From positions 4,102,001 to 4,166,000 of the forward strand of contig NC_051106.1 in NCBI RefSeq assembly GCF_901709675.1: DNA of 64,000 bases. Reading direction: 5' to 3'. The position numbers and the translations under genes are program-made. Below the pieces are notes generated by a model. The model saw only the letters and a program-made list of their open reading frames with translations, was not told where the DNA came from and did no database searches. Below are positions 44,301 through 57,664 of this stretch, piece after piece (positions within the stretch are counted from its first letter, which is position 1; every line of letters begins with the position of its first letter). This stretch comes from Syngnathus acus. Its lineage: Eukaryota; Chordata; Actinopteri; Syngnathiformes; Syngnathidae.

Positions 44301-44739
44301 CGAGCTATGGGTCGTGACCGAAAGAACGAGATCCCGGATACAAGCGGCCGAAATGAGTTTTCTCCGCAGGATGTCCGGGCTCTCCCTTAGAGATAGGGTG
44401 AGGAGTTCGGTCATCCGGGAGAGACTCGGAGTAGAGTCGCTACTCCTCCACGTTGAGAGGAGCCAGATGAGGTGGCTCGGGCATCTCATCAGGATGCCTC
44501 CTGGACGCCTCCCTGGGGAGGTGTTCCGGGCATGTCCCACCGGTAGGAGACCCCGGGGACGACCCAGGACGCGCTGGAGAGACTATGTCTCTCGGCTGGC
44601 CTGGGAACGCCTTGGGATCCCCCGGGATGAGCTAGATGAAGTGGCTGGGGAGAGGGAAGTCTGGGAGTCCCTCCTGAAGCTGCTGCCCCCGCGACCCGAC
44701 CCCGGATAAGCGGAAGAAGATGGATGGATGGATGGATGG
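41372..44739 (+). mobile_element. Rex3 (RTE-clade) non-LTR retrotransposon, near full length
   Basis: The element starts CCCCTCCGTGAGTCGTCACC, has a 158-base 5' UTR, one ORF, a 10-base spacer and a tail of ATGG repeats (44719-44739). It is bounded by an 11-bp direct repeat, ATTTTCATTAT, at 41361-41371 and 44740-44750 (the first A of the right copy could belong to the tail). A short 3' UTR ending in GATG/ATGG units is the hallmark of Rex3. The two sites used by the standard Rex3 PCR primers, as I recall them, match at 43363-43382 (no mismatch) and 43807-43827 (one mismatch). GC content is clearly higher than in the flanks. Most fish Rex3 copies are 5'-truncated, so a copy this long is unusual. 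Confidence 0.92.
41530..44709 (+). CDS. Rex3 endonuclease-reverse transcriptase polyprotein (1059 residues)
   Basis: One uninterrupted frame from ATG 41530 to TAA 44707. A Gly/Arg/Pro-rich leader of about 90 residues precedes an APE-type endonuclease: TWNV with N100, the GDFNAHVG block with D232 and N234, and TDHHLV with D327-H328-H329. A linker with [20 protein letters not shown] leads to the reverse transcriptase: [39 protein letters not shown] (D701), [20 protein letters not shown], and the catalytic FADD (D800-D801). The C-terminal third ([23 protein letters not shown]-like block, [11 protein letters not shown]) is the usual RTE tail. It would nick target DNA and copy its RNA by target-primed reverse transcription. 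No stop or frameshift is seen. Several other ATGs at the start (41533, 41542) leave the exact start open. Confidence 0.93.
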   Translation: MMIKMNGSRFPSPGRGSPGPPSGARPGGGARRRASGGRAFAHGARPGSARKGNVGPPSHGLTTCGRGQRGRVHCKLGGGQRQGPWRSDPRLQKLALGTWNVTSLAGKEPELVCEAEKFRLDIVGLASTHSLGSGTSPLERGWTLFHSGVAHGERRRAGVGILIAPRLGACTLGFTPVNERVASLRLRVGGRVLTVVCVYAPNGSSEYPPFLESLEEVLESAPSGDSVVLLGDFNAHVGNDSETWKGVIGRNGPPDLNPSGVLLLDFCARHGFSIMNTMFKHKGVHVCTWHQDTLGRSSMIDFVVVSSDLRPHVLDTRAKRGAELSTDHHLVVGWLRWWGKMPVRPGRPKRSVRVCWERLAESPVRKSFNSHLRQSFSHVPGEAGDIESEWTLFRASIVEAADRSCGRKVIGACRGGNPRTRWWTPAVRDAVKLKKESYRAVLACGTPEAADRYRMAKRNAASAVAEAKTRAWEEFGEAMENDFRTASRKFWSTIRRLRRGKQCNVNTVYSGDGVLLTSTRDVVCRWGEYFEDLLNSTDTPSIVEAGPGDSEADSPISGVEVTEVVKKLLGGKAPGVDEIRPDFLRALDVVGLSWLTRLYSIAWTSGTVPLDWQTGVVVPLFKKGDRRVCSNYRGITLLSLPGKVYSGVLERRVRREVEPRIQEEQCGFRPGRGTVDQLFTLNRILEGAWEFAQPVHMCFVDLEKAFDRVPREVLWGVLREYGVPSQLIRAVRSLYHRCQSVVRISGSKSDSFPVRVGLRQGCPLSPILFIIFMDRISRRSRGVEGVRFGDLSIASLLFADDVVLLASSGRDLQLSLERFAAECEAVGMRVSTSKSESMVLDRKRVECPLRIGDEILPQVEEFKYLGVLFTSEGRMEREIDRRIGAASAVMRTLYRSVVVKRELSQKAKLSIYRSIYAPTLTYGHELWVVTERTRSRIQAAEMSFLRRMSGLSLRDRVRSSVIRERLGVESLLLHVERSQMRWLGHLIRMPPGRLPGEVFRACPTGRRPRGRPRTRWRDYVSRLAWERLGIPRDELDEVAGEREVWESLLKLLPPRPDPG

Positions 44740-44740
44740 A
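44719..44740 (+). repeat. ATGG tail of the Rex3 element
   Basis: About five ATGG units directly after GCGGAAGA, ending at the target-site duplication. Confidence 0.9.
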
Positions 44741-46377
44741 TTTTCATTATGCAGTCAAACACAATTACAAGCAAATGTTTTCTCTGTGGAACTGCCCCTG
44801 CTTTCAGGGTCTTTGTCCCGGGCTCCTTAGTGTGTGCAGAGAAAGGACCCGGTGGTCAATGGGCAGCTGAGTGGCGTGTTCAGCGGAGGCCCACATCCTT
44901 AGCCCCCAGCACAGAATGCGTTTTGTTCCAAGAGCAGCCGTACATTGGGAGCAGATTTGTTGAATTAGCGAGCACAGCGGGAGACGGGGAAGCGGCGGCT
45001 AAGCGATGGGGACGACTTGTTGCTAGGTGACTGACACACAACTGCAGGATGCCACTTTGTAGAGCTTGGCACGCCTTGTCTGTTTTCCTTTTTTTTTTTT
45101 TTTTTTTTTTTTGCCACCCTCCTCGAGATAACACAAACACTGATGAAATTCACGTTAAAAATACAAACAAAACGGAAACTACTCACACTGACTAACTTTA
45201 GAAATCTTCTGGCTAAGTAATATCGAGGAGGAAAAAAAATGCTTCCGTGAGCAAAATAAAGGTGCATTACCTTTACTTTATGTGATATACTGGTTAGCTT
45301 CACATCTGACAGCAGACATTAGTGTCATGCCGACACCCTGTGCTATCAGCAAAAAAAGAAAACGAAAAAAAAGTCTTTTCCTGAGGCTTTTAAGTGACAC
45401 ACAAGGTCAGCCAGGATTTATGTTAACCCCCATCCTCTTATGAGCGCTGCTGCTGCAAAGTCTTTTTTTTTTTAAAATGACATATATATATTTTTTTTGT
45501 TCAATCGTCTCGCCTTGATATCTCCTTAGCATTAATACTACTGTGAGTCCATTGTTCGCACGCAGACGCATGTACATATTGCTTATATTATTGTCATCCT
45601 TTATAGGTATCAGTCGGCAGATCTCGTCTCTTGGTGAAAGCAAACTATAATGCGGCGTATGAGACTGCCATATTACTTGCAACTCTCACCTCTGCGAGTT
45701 TCACAATGAGACCTTTATTTCGCTTTGGTCTTGCGCCGCCTAATTGTGTGAGCTTGCCCGAATAGGCAGTAGAAATTCAGGCTTGGTGTCGCTCCTATTT
45801 GAAGCCGTGCCTGAAGGTCAAAACCACATCCACCCCGATGAAAAATCCATTGTTGATTTGAATCCCCACCTTGTGCTGCTCTAATCCTTTTCACCAAGGA
45901 AGCATCTTTCCTCCTTTGTGCTGCCTCTGGCTTATGAGAATATCAGGGCACAGGTGTGCCCTGAGAAAAATTCCCCTGCCCTCTGTAAAGACGTATTATT
46001 CAGTGCAAGGCCATGTTTCTAAAAGCATTTGCAAGATTGCAAATGGTCCTTCAGCCAGGCACAAAAAGAAGAAAGATACTGTTTACAATATTCTCTATTC
46101 CCGTATGAAACCTACAAATGATTGCAAATACAATTTCTGCTTTACGTTTGATAAATAGACTGTTATGCTATAGCATGGATAGTGAATGAAGCAATGCATG
46201 TCGTGCTTCGCTGAGATGCACTCTGGACATATTCATATTACTTCATTTAACGTGAGCATGATGGCCTTGCAGACAGTAATTTATTTGGACTTGGTATTGC
46301 TTCGTTTCTTTTGACTGCTGCGGATCTTGCTGCCCAGTTCTATACACAAAAATTCATTTGTATTTTTTGTTCAGAAT

Positions 46378-46475
46378 GAATAACTAAATAAATAAATAAT
46401 TGAAAAAATAAATAAATAAATAAATACTTGAATAAATAATTGAATAAATAAATAAATACTTGAATAAATAAATAG
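46378..46475. repeat. AAAT-derived minisatellite
   Basis: AAAT units are organised in a higher-order repeat: AATAAATAATTGAATAAATA followed by AATAAATACTTG recurs about every 32-40 bases. Confidence 0.85.
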
Positions 46476-46692
46476 GTTGAAGGGAGATCCACAGACCACT
46501 TTGTTTTAGGCCGAGTACAATTACAATTACTTTCGTTTGAGTATTTGCCACTACAAAATCCTCCTATTTGACAATTAGATCCTGTAAGCAATTATTCTTC
46601 GTTGTTCTGTCGTTGAACTTTTCGTTTATCTTGTCCCACATTTGACCTAAATGTAACCTGTAACACAAGGCATTTCAGTTTTGTGGTGTTTC

Positions 46693-46711
46693 TGAACACT
46701 AGGGGGCACTG
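46693..46711 (+). promoter_or_regulatory. CTCF-like motif
   Basis: TGAACACTAGGGGGCACTG is a strong by-eye match to the CTCF consensus, with the full AGGGGGCAC core in plus orientation, 7.7 kb upstream of SIX6. Confidence 0.45.
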
Positions 46712-49700
46712 TGCAAAAGTATGTCGATAAGATACCAAGTAGACACGAGACGAAAAAGAATAAATACTGTGTTAGGAATGTGGTTGCCCTCTGAATGTAA
46801 AGACGAAAAACACTCCCTCTTGAGAATGCGGCAAGTTAGGAACAAAACTGTCCAAGTGCCTTTTCACAACTTTGCATCATCCACAAGTGGAAATCTTGCA
46901 GTTCCTTTTCCTGTAAAAGCTACACGAATTCCAGCGAGACATTCCGCATGCCTCTCTCTGCATCGAACATAAAAGCAAAGAGCTGCGAGCTGCTTTGTGC
47001 TACACGCCAAGAAAACACAGCCCCGAGAATCAAGTTCCTTGTATGGGAGCTGATTGGGTCCACTGCCACATCACGTTGGCTGGCTTCCATACGGCTGCCG
47101 AGATAAGACGGTATTAACGCCGTCTCATCCTCTGCTTTAAGTGTTACAAAGTCTTTGGCAGGATTTAAATGACTCTTGAATGCACACGAGGTGATTTCTG
47201 CTATCAATCTCTTTTGATACATTCAGTTCTTGCCTAATCTTTTTGTAGCAACAAATTTCAGCCTTTTTCTGGCTTGAAAGTTATATTAATTGGGGGAAAT
47301 TCTGCCTGGTCTGTTTTTAATTTCAGCGCATAGCAACATCCCTGCTGTAGGCCTGGATGAAAACTCCAAATGAAAATTATCGATCACAACTTCCTCTTAA
47401 CTGAGATGCGTTTTTACATTGCCTGTAGAAATCCTGCACTTAGGTGTCGTTCAGCTTGCTCATTTACACTGACCCCAATCCTCAGCACATCCAATGATTT
47501 GATCTTCCCTGGCAGGAGGACCCAGAGCAGGCCTCCGCTCACCCTCCGAACATGCATTTTTAATCAGTATATTAAGATGTCACATAACAGTCTGAGCTCA
47601 TCATCTATGCCGCCGGTCATAGCACGTCCGTCGTAGGAGTTGGGCTATTTGGAGCACGATTAGATTCAGTCGCTGGTATTTGGTTGAGAACCATGACGGG
47701 AAAAACGAAGCCTTTCGCGAGGGTCACGCTGAGATGAAACTCGATATGAGTTTCTTAAGAAGCCATGTAGCGACAAAGAGAGGAGATCATCTGACTCATC
47801 TTCTCAAGGTCTCCAAAATCTCATCGCGCAAGACTGCTGATGCCACGCAGTACACTGCGAAGCCCGGATAAATATTTGAAGATGTGTTAGTGGCGAAAGC
47901 GAGATGACTCTCAGCCTGTCACTTGTGCTTTGGAGTCGCGGCATCAAGCAGGGACCTGCTCAGTGACATGGCGTAACTCGAGCAATGACACGAGCGCGCG
48001 TATACGCTCGGCGGCCCTCCCTAGCCCTGCTCGCAGATAGCCCTGTCAGCTATACGCTGTCACACGCATCAGCCTCCAGGTCGGGTGGCGAGCTATACGT
48101 GCTGCAGCTCTGCCTTCTCCTGCCCGTACCTAGACAGCCCTCTTCATCCTAATGAGCTCTGTCAGAGTGGCATTTGACATAAGCCATCAATAAAGCACAG
48201 CTGACACTCTGTCGGACTCTCGCTGGCCTCCAGTGCAAACAACTCGCCATCCCGAGTTGCACTTTTGATTAAGTGGAGGGTTTGGATTTTTTGATCATGT
48301 TATTCCAACATGAAATAAATGTCAACCAGGTTTAATCCAAATTCTGCTTTATTTATTCATGTTCACTGTTGATCGCCGATGACCTGTTAAATATAACTAT
48401 ATAAATTGTAGTCATGTTTAATTTGGTGTTTTTTTTTTTCCAATATATTCCTGCTTCCATGTGCTGTTCCAGTTTGAAACGAAATGAACAGATATAATTT
48501 GAAAGCAAGCTCATGCAAAGGAAATGAACATCGACAATAACACTGAGTGCAATTTTAGATCGACGCACTTCACATTGGTGCTCGGCACTAATAACACAAA
48601 GTTACAATTAAGTTTGAAGGGAACAAATCGATTCGCAAGACCCAATTACCGTCCTGAGAGTGACAAGGGTATTACGCTGCGCCCAATTTAGTATTTATTA
48701 TCAAGTAGTATGACATCACCATAATATGACACACTTTATGATTCATTCTCTGCGAGCGGAAACTTGCTCCCGTTTCTTTTTTCGTGCCTGAAGTTCAGGA
48801 CTTAATTAGGAAAGTACATAGCAGCAGACTTATCAAATCAACCCAGCGAGTGAGATATGTTCAAAATAGAGCTAATATTACCGCCGCTAGCTATTCTGTT
48901 TTTATAGATCCGCACTTACAAGTCATCCTAAAGACACTGTGTGTAAAGGTCATAGAAGAAAGCGCTACTACATAGCAGACAAAAGAGCAAGTCTGTCAGA
49001 AGAGACATTTATTGACAGCCGTGTGTGTAGATGTGTATGCGCTGGTAGTAAATAGGAAGAGGCACACGCTGTAGACAATGTGACGTGGAGTTGAGGCCCG
49101 GGTGGCACGGCTGTGGCGTTGTGACCTGTGCCCCGACTCACGCATGGTGTAGCTACCCGGCGCCAGAGGACCTCCTGACTGTGATGACTTTTGACTCCTG
49201 TCACCTTCCAGTGTTGTCAAGATCCTCTGACTTGGCCTTGGATTTTTCCGTTTTATTTCATCTGAGCTTTTCTGCTGCACAGAAATGCGTTGGGGCTGGT
49301 CTTTTGAACTTTTATCAAAGCGGGCCTGCAGATTGTCATATTTTCTTTTTTTTAAATGATTTGGACTTGTGTTTTTGGGAGAGGACCTCGTGCTCTCTGT
49401 AGCAGTGAATAGAAGAGACTGAGAGAGTGTGGGTGGCTTTATAAGGAGCATTCAATCAATCCCCTTGTTTGACTTCTATAAAACTGCACCACGGGGCGGC
49501 ATGTTCACTGGAAAGGTGTTCTTGTTTTTGCAGAGTATCTCTTGTGTGACTTCAACCGCCAAACTTTTGGATGTTGACAAAAAGGAGCTCGGGGCTCGCG
49601 GTTCACTACAACACAAAAATGAGGCAGGAATTGAAAAGAAAAATCTGCCCCAGGATTTTTCTTTTCTGTATCCTCTCCCAGATAAAAGCTACATATTTTT

Positions 49701-50370
49701 GCTGTAGTTCCAATTTGCCGTTTTCTGTCCATAGCTGAGTGCAACAGTGGATTTATTTCTCTAAATGACCAGCTTGGCATTTTAGCCCTAACAGCCAAAC
49801 ATTGCCTTTCGCACACAATTGCGCTTGTTGTGCAAGTTGTATGGGCGCTGCTTATATTCATTAACTTTCTCTGCGCTATATGCCACTCACAAATACAGGT
49901 AATATATGACAGTGTTGTCTAATGTCTCTGCTCCCTCGCTCCCCCCCCCACCTCACCCACCATCGCCAGTTTCATTTAGCCACTCTCTGGCCAGAAATTG
50001 ACTGCATTCAAGATTGGAATGGATGTAATAATTACTTGCACTCTATAACATACTCTGTAAATGCGCCCACCCTTTAACAACAACAACAAAAAAGAAGGAA
50101 AAGAGGGCAAGATTCAATGTATCTCTAATGGCTTTTTCGCAGAGCATTTGCAGTCCAATCTCACTAGATTGCTTGTTTGCGATAGGTGAATGTCCTTTGG
50201 CTTACAAGTGCAACTCGTAGAAAATGGAAAACAAAGATTATGAGAAACATTCAGTATAGTATTGCACTTTTATGCTGCTTTGCAGTCGGATAATAACTAC
50301 ATGTTTACAAGCTCGGATATTCATTGATGCACTATTTTTAAGGGCAGAAATGCAGATAAAGGAAAAAACA

Positions 50371-50650
50371 TAATCCTGATATCAGGTTTATTTTACGGTA
50401 TCGGTACTCATGACATTGGCCGATACGATAATGTTTATTATGAAAAATTAGAAGACTAGAAAATAGCCATTGATTTCATGCAAATTTAATAAAATGCTAT
50501 ATTGGGATATAAATGTGTTTTTCCAAAACAGATCTGTCATTTTGAGGGAAATTGTATGTATTAAAATTACTAGTGGTATCGGTGCTTGGTATCGGTATCA
50601 GCGATTACTAAGTATCGTTCTGAAAAAAAAGTGGTATCAAACATCCCTAC
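50371..50650. mobile_element. Degraded nonautonomous DNA transposon
   Basis: Repeated GGTATCGGTA / ACCGATAC-type phrases, ending in GTGGTATCAAACATCCCTA. Read from the right, AGGGATGTTTGATACCAC is a familiar end of a common fish repeat. The left end is decayed. No coding capacity. Confidence 0.5.
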
Positions 50651-52668
50651 CAGTGATATGACAAAATCTTGCATCACATTGTTTTGTTTGTGACTGATGC
50701 ACGCTCGTTATGTCAAAGAACTCTTGAGATTAGCGCTGTCAACGTGCACTGCAGTCGGCTTATTCAATTCTGGGCTCAATATCATATTTGCCGAGTTCCA
50801 TAGCCTCCACATGAATCGGCTCATTGGAGATGAGGCCAAAAATCACATGCGCCGTAACGACAGTGTTCTTGTGTGCTATGTGAAAACAAAAGCTTGGGGG
50901 AGGGGTATGTGTATGAGGAGGGCAGGGCTTTGGCATGTGCAACCCCCCCCCTCCCCTCCACATTGGCCGCCGTGGCCCATTGGCTCCCCTCGATCTGTGT
51001 CAGAGGGCCGTGTGACTGAAGGACGCTGGATTACATACACTAGGGGCCAACGGGTCAGCGGATAAGAAGTCTTCTCTGTTACCGCAAATCCACAGATTAA
51101 ACGTAGCGTCAAGAGCTAGTGCCGCCCTGGGGGCAAATGGCTCTGAAAATACAACTCTCTGAGAGCTTTAGCTTAACCCTTCTGTCACCACGGCGCAAGC
51201 AGGCGACCTTTGCACAGAGCCACTGTTAATTCTCTACACATGAGCCAGACTTTCAAATACACACGGGTCACGTTGAGGTTAAGGGGGTATATTGCTTGAC
51301 ATGATATCTTAATTGGAACGTTAATCTCACGCGGATGAGTTCATGGAGTAGAAATCAAATCCTGAAGGCTGCTTTTTGCTACGCCTAGCATATATTCGCA
51401 TTGCGCAATGCAAAGGCAGATTGCAACCTCTTAAAGTAAGAAAACGAGATTTGGTGTATATAAACGCTTTGTGGACTATAGGCGGCGGCGGCTTGGGGGC
51501 AGGGCAGATGGTGAGAGCAAGCAAGGTACTGTAGGTTGCATGGGAGTGTGGCAGGATGGCTGTTGGTGACAGGCTCTTGTAGCGTCTCGTCTGCTCCAGT
51601 GATCCTCGGGAATCTGGGTCATTTCCAGACGGTTCACATGGAACTATTCCCCACTCCTTCCCTCCTGCTGCCCAGGGCGAGCTATGACCCAGCTACATTC
51701 GAATAATGATGATGAGGACACAAAGTAAATGTCTCTTATTGTCATTTGGGGGATAAGTGAGAGGTGGTCACCACCCCCTTCTTTTAGTCTCATGATATCA
51801 GCACCATGTTTGTGTCATGAGCATGTCACGGGAAAACCTTTTCTGTCACAGTACTTCTCTAAAGCTCAATACTGTGAATTCAATTAGGAAAAGATTCATT
51901 CTTGTATTTGGCAGGGAAAAAAAGTATTTTTTTCATCTTGACATGGATATTATGTTCTTTAGGTTTTGCCTTTGTCTTTATTTGAGTATTTTACTCAATA
52001 CGTAAGCTTGTGTTTATTATTGCCTTGGCCAATGTTTGCTTTACTGACTCTTATGAAAAATTTCAAGATGTTTTTTTGGTTAATGCGACAGAAGATGTAT
52101 GTCTCATATTTTTTTAAGAATGGGTGCGGTATTGAAACACTAATCAGCTAGTGTCTATCTCGTAGTCATTTTGCTAAAACCAGATTTTAATTCAGGCTTG
52201 ATGTCATTTTAAAGTATTATTGTTCAGTAATTTCTTTCTGTGGAATTATATTGTAGGCTAAATAGTCACATGTGGTGTTTTATCCTTTTGATTAGAATGT
52301 GATCATTTCCAGTTTAATATCCGCAGTGTTAGTCAAAGAAATGAGCATTTCAACACAATTGTCTTGGAAATTTAACATGAAAGGCGGCTGCAGTAAATCA
52401 CATTTGGTGTGCAGACAAGCGTCTGCTGAGATGAGGATGCACGAAACAAATAGACAAAGGGGGGAAAGATGTTTGAATGAGATACACTGTGTTGTTGTCT
52501 TGTGGTAATGTGTGGAGATATTGGTGTCAGGAGGCCTCACTGTGACATAGGCCTAGAGACTCAGACTTCTTTCAACCTTGTGCAGTGCAAAATAATAATG
52601 GCGTTATTACAGGGTCATTTGTAATTTACATACTTTTGAATATACAAAATCAATTTTCTGCTCTTTTT

Positions 52669-52670
52669 TA

Positions 52671-52708
<38 letters not shown>

Positions 52709-52779
52709 ATGTATAAAATATCTCAATGAATCAAAAATGAATGAATGAATGACTTTAAAAAAAAAAAAAAAAAAAAAGA
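52669..52779. repeat. (TA)n-(TG)n microsatellite with A22 run
   Basis: TA repeats to 52690, TG repeats to 52708, then a short GAAT run and an A-run at 52757-52778. Confidence 0.9.
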
Positions 52780-53976
52780 GTGTCCATAAACCAGACACGT
52801 AGCCACAGAATACAATTGTTATTTGCAGCCCTCCGTTTAAAGGATCAAAAGCAACCTGGTGTTTTATTGATGGTGCGCTTCCTCGAATAAGTCCTTGTAA
52901 ATTCAGTTTGGGACAGACAGTCTGCGGGGATGAAATATTTACAGGCAACTAAATATTTCAGAAGAGCAGCATGTCAATATACCTTCCTTGCAGCATCCCG
53001 TGGAGGTTTTATCTTTTGTTTACCAGCTGTGATAATGTGTTGACCTTGATCAACAAAACAGTCTGACTTAAATAACGCGGCCTAATAGGCTTTATTTGTT
53101 CGTCGACGGGAGCACGCTTCTTCCAGTTTATGCAAATTGCGAGCTTCTTGAACTGCACGCTTTTTACTTTTTAACCCAAGACGACGCGTCTGCAGTAAAC
53201 CAGCAAGAGAATGAACAGCTTCCTGTGCAGAAGGCATTTCATAACCCCTCATCAAGCGTCTATAATTCATGCACAAAGAGCCCGAAGGGGATACAGCGCA
53301 GCGTGGATGCGCGTACACGTACGAGGACGAGCCTGTCTCTGTATGTGTGTGTGTGCGTGCGCGCACCACTGTGAAAATAATATCAGGCCTTTCCGTTAGA
53401 ATGAACTTTACTACTGTATTCAGCCATGAAATAATCTGACCCGACACTTCAAACCATCTGCGCTATCTATCTGCCCTCTTATTTACTAAATCAGCCTGAG
53501 CACAAAACGGAGTGTGGCTGATACTAAAGCCTGCCAGGGACATCATCATCGTACATATACACACACACACACGCTTGCGCGCGCCTCTCTCTGTCTTCAT
53601 TTACTGCACTTAAAAAGTAGCATCACATTTACCGAAAGATGCATTCTAGTGTTGCATATCAATGCAAAAAAAAAAAAAAAAGCGCACATTTTCAACTGTA
53701 GCCTTTATTTCTTTAAAATGATAGATGCACGTCGTAAATAGGGCAGTAAATTAGATTTTATGATTATCCTCTATTTTGTACCTGACGTGTTTTCAGTTGC
53801 GTAAAGGCGCACCGTTGTGGATGGAAGTGTCGTTTTTGTTGTCAAAACAACCCCACCGTACAAAGCGCTTGTTTGGAAACCGCGCGACGAAACGACTACG
53901 GACGCGCAGCAAAAAGGTCAAAATGTTTATATATTATGTTTTGAAAAGGGAGGCGCTGAGATGTGCATCGCGCCCG

Positions 53977-54100
53977 ATTGGGCCAACTTGACAGTGATTG
54001 ACGTGCAGCCATGGCAACCGGCCAGCCAATCTGCCAAGTCCAATAGGAAATCATCAGAGGGGCTTGACTGTCTTTTTCTCCCCCTTTAAAAAAAAAAATA
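53977..54100 (+). promoter_or_regulatory. SIX6 promoter
   Basis: Within 70 bases lie an inverted CCAAT box (53977-53981), two CCAAT boxes (54026-54030, 54040-54044), a MEIS-like TGACAG (53989-53994) abutting a PBX/HOX-like TGATTGAC (53995-54002), and an X-box-like RFX site (54005-54018, 12 of 14 positions of the palindromic consensus). An A-rich TTTAAA stretch follows at about 54.085-54.10 kb. The block lies 330-460 bases before the SIX6 start codon. The start site is inferred. Confidence 0.55.
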
Positions 54101-54156
54101 CACCTCTGCTCCGGCTCGAATCCTCTCCTACTTTGAATCCCAGCCCACCTTGATAA

Positions 54157-55765
<1,609 letters not shown>

Positions 55766-56269
55766 GAGCTCTCCGGCTCAACTCTTGATGAATGGAAGCA
55801 GCGAAAAGGGGCGATGAACGAGTGAAAGACAATCGAATACAACGACTCATAGTGCCTGCGTTGCGTTACACACACATACATGCAAACACGCACATACACA
55901 TGTAGACATGGATATCAGACGCCTGCCAAAACCATGCAAGGATCTGTGAGGCCTCTATACTTTTATTTGCATTTGACCCTTGGAAGACTGATAACTCCCC
56001 CATTGAGAAGGATAAAAAAAAGAAAGTATAGAGAGCGCCTATAACCTACCGTATTTCATGTTGAGAAAGAACTGTGCTATTTTTACGTTTCTTTCAAAAG
56101 TTTTATAAATAATGTTTATTTGCCTATTTAAACGCATCTGCTCTGTCTTTTTGGATTTCATCTTCATTCGCTTGGTGTTTTTTAATACTTTACCTTGTGC
56201 ACAGGTGGACCTGTTGAGCATGCGCGCTTTAGTGACAATGTACTATAAGTCAAAGGGAACAAGTAACTT

Positions 56270-56275
56270 AATAAA
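56270..56275 (+). terminator. Probable SIX6 polyadenylation signal
   Basis: AATAAA about 500 bases after the SIX6 stop, followed by TGTGGATCG. This gives a 3' UTR of roughly 530 bases. Confidence 0.5.
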
Positions 56276-56813
56276 ATAATTGTGGATCGAGAGAGATCAT
56301 TTTTTTGTGATTGGTGTTTGAAAAGACGAAATATAAAAACGGAGATTGCATAAATTCATGTCTTGATGGCTGGCTCTATCTGTCCACCCTGACACATTTC
56401 ACAGCGAGCCTTAATTGACCATCATGCTGGGCGTCGTGTAATGCAGGGTGACAGCGAGAGGTCAGCGAGAGGCCGGCTCACTAACCCGGATGATGCGCGG
56501 GGAGAGAGCATCATGCACATGAAAACACGGCAGATTGTCGACGTGCACAAGCCTTGCATTGCGCGCATGGACGAGCACTCGCCGTCGTCTTCTTGGATCG
56601 TCATTTGTTGCAAAATTACCCTAGAAGAAGAAAAAAACAACTTCTATTGACGTAAAATGTCTGCGAATATTTACAAAATTCTTATTTGGGAAATGTGTAA
56701 TGTCACAATTGTTCTGTGGTTAATGATTATTTCAATTTGGGGTTTCATGTCAAAATGGCTGATGTAAATAAAATGTGCTATAGTTTATTTCTGAAATTTA
56801 CAACTTTGCCCCA

Positions 56814-56880
56814 ATAATAATAATAATAATAATAATAGTTGTGGTGTAATAACAATAATAATAATTAATAATAATATAAA
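56814..56880. repeat. (AAT)n microsatellite, interrupted
   Basis: AATAATAAT runs split by GTTGTGGTGT and a few single changes. Confidence 0.9.
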
Positions 56881-57619
56881 AGAATATTCCGCCTGTGATT
56901 TTATAAATATTGGTCCATTAACAAGCGGAATGTTTTTTCATGCTTTTTTTTTTTTTTACCGCAAAAGAAAACAAATGCCCCTCCCCCACCTCTAATAAGG
57001 AACTGCTGCGTTTCCATCTATTTCACCAACATTTGTCTTAATCGTCAACAGTGTCCTTTTGAAAAAATTTTCATACTATTAATATAGAAAAAAAGAGACG
57101 ATGCACGAGCGCATTTTTTTTTTTCAATAATATTGACCGTGTTTTTTATTTAAATTATGCATAGCATCCATGTGGCACAACTGTGTATAGTCCCACTGAC
57201 AGCAATTAATATTTTGTGCTATCGTAAAACAAAAGCAAAAAAACAGTGAGGATGGCACGAGTTGCTTGTTGTATTCTTTTGAACGTCTAAAAATGTCTTC
57301 AACTGCCTTAATCTTAGGTTACTCTGAGAATATTGAGAATATTGCTCAATCTACGGAAACGGATTTTTTTATGACTATAAGAAGCCAAGTAGAAAGGACT
57401 AGTTCCAGGTCGACGACGTTTTTTTAAATATATTATTTTGGTTATGATTTAAAAATGTTGATAACGTCGCTTATACGTTTGTTGTACTATTACTGTAGTA
57501 ATAGAAGACATGAGGAATTAGGAGGTTCAGTGTAATTGCCAGTCTGTATGTATTAATATGTAGGCCATGTTTTTTTTTTTTTTTTTAAATATATCTGCAT
57601 ACTGCATACATACATTTTT

Positions 57620-57664
57620 CACGCACGCACACGCACGCTCGCACGCACGCACACACGCACACAC
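57620..57664. repeat. CACG/CACA purine-pyrimidine alternating repeat
   Basis: Mixed ACGCACGC and CACACA units. Alternating purine-pyrimidine DNA of this type can adopt the Z form. Confidence 0.85.

Larger units (their letters stand above)
44751..53976. other. Gene desert upstream of SIX6, right part
   Basis: No host exon could be supported. Recognised items are a poly-T run near 45.09-45.11 kb, an AAAT-derived minisatellite, one CTCF-like motif, one degraded transposon and the TA/TG array. Unique blocks at about 46.98-48.25, 48.76-49.40, 50.69-51.12 and 53.09-53.45 kb have mixed composition and many CpGs and may be enhancers of SIX6; this is inference from position and composition. Confidence 0.5.

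Noticed and set aside
41520-44540. Minus-strand frames of up to 177 residues inside Rex3
   Set aside because: Mirror frames of the GC-rich retrotransposon ORF; no domain content.
48996-49451. Minus-strand 151-residue frame in the desert, considered as SIX6OS1 or a lone gene
   Set aside because: Basic, Ser-rich and without recognisable domain; no matching exons on either side. Most likely chance.
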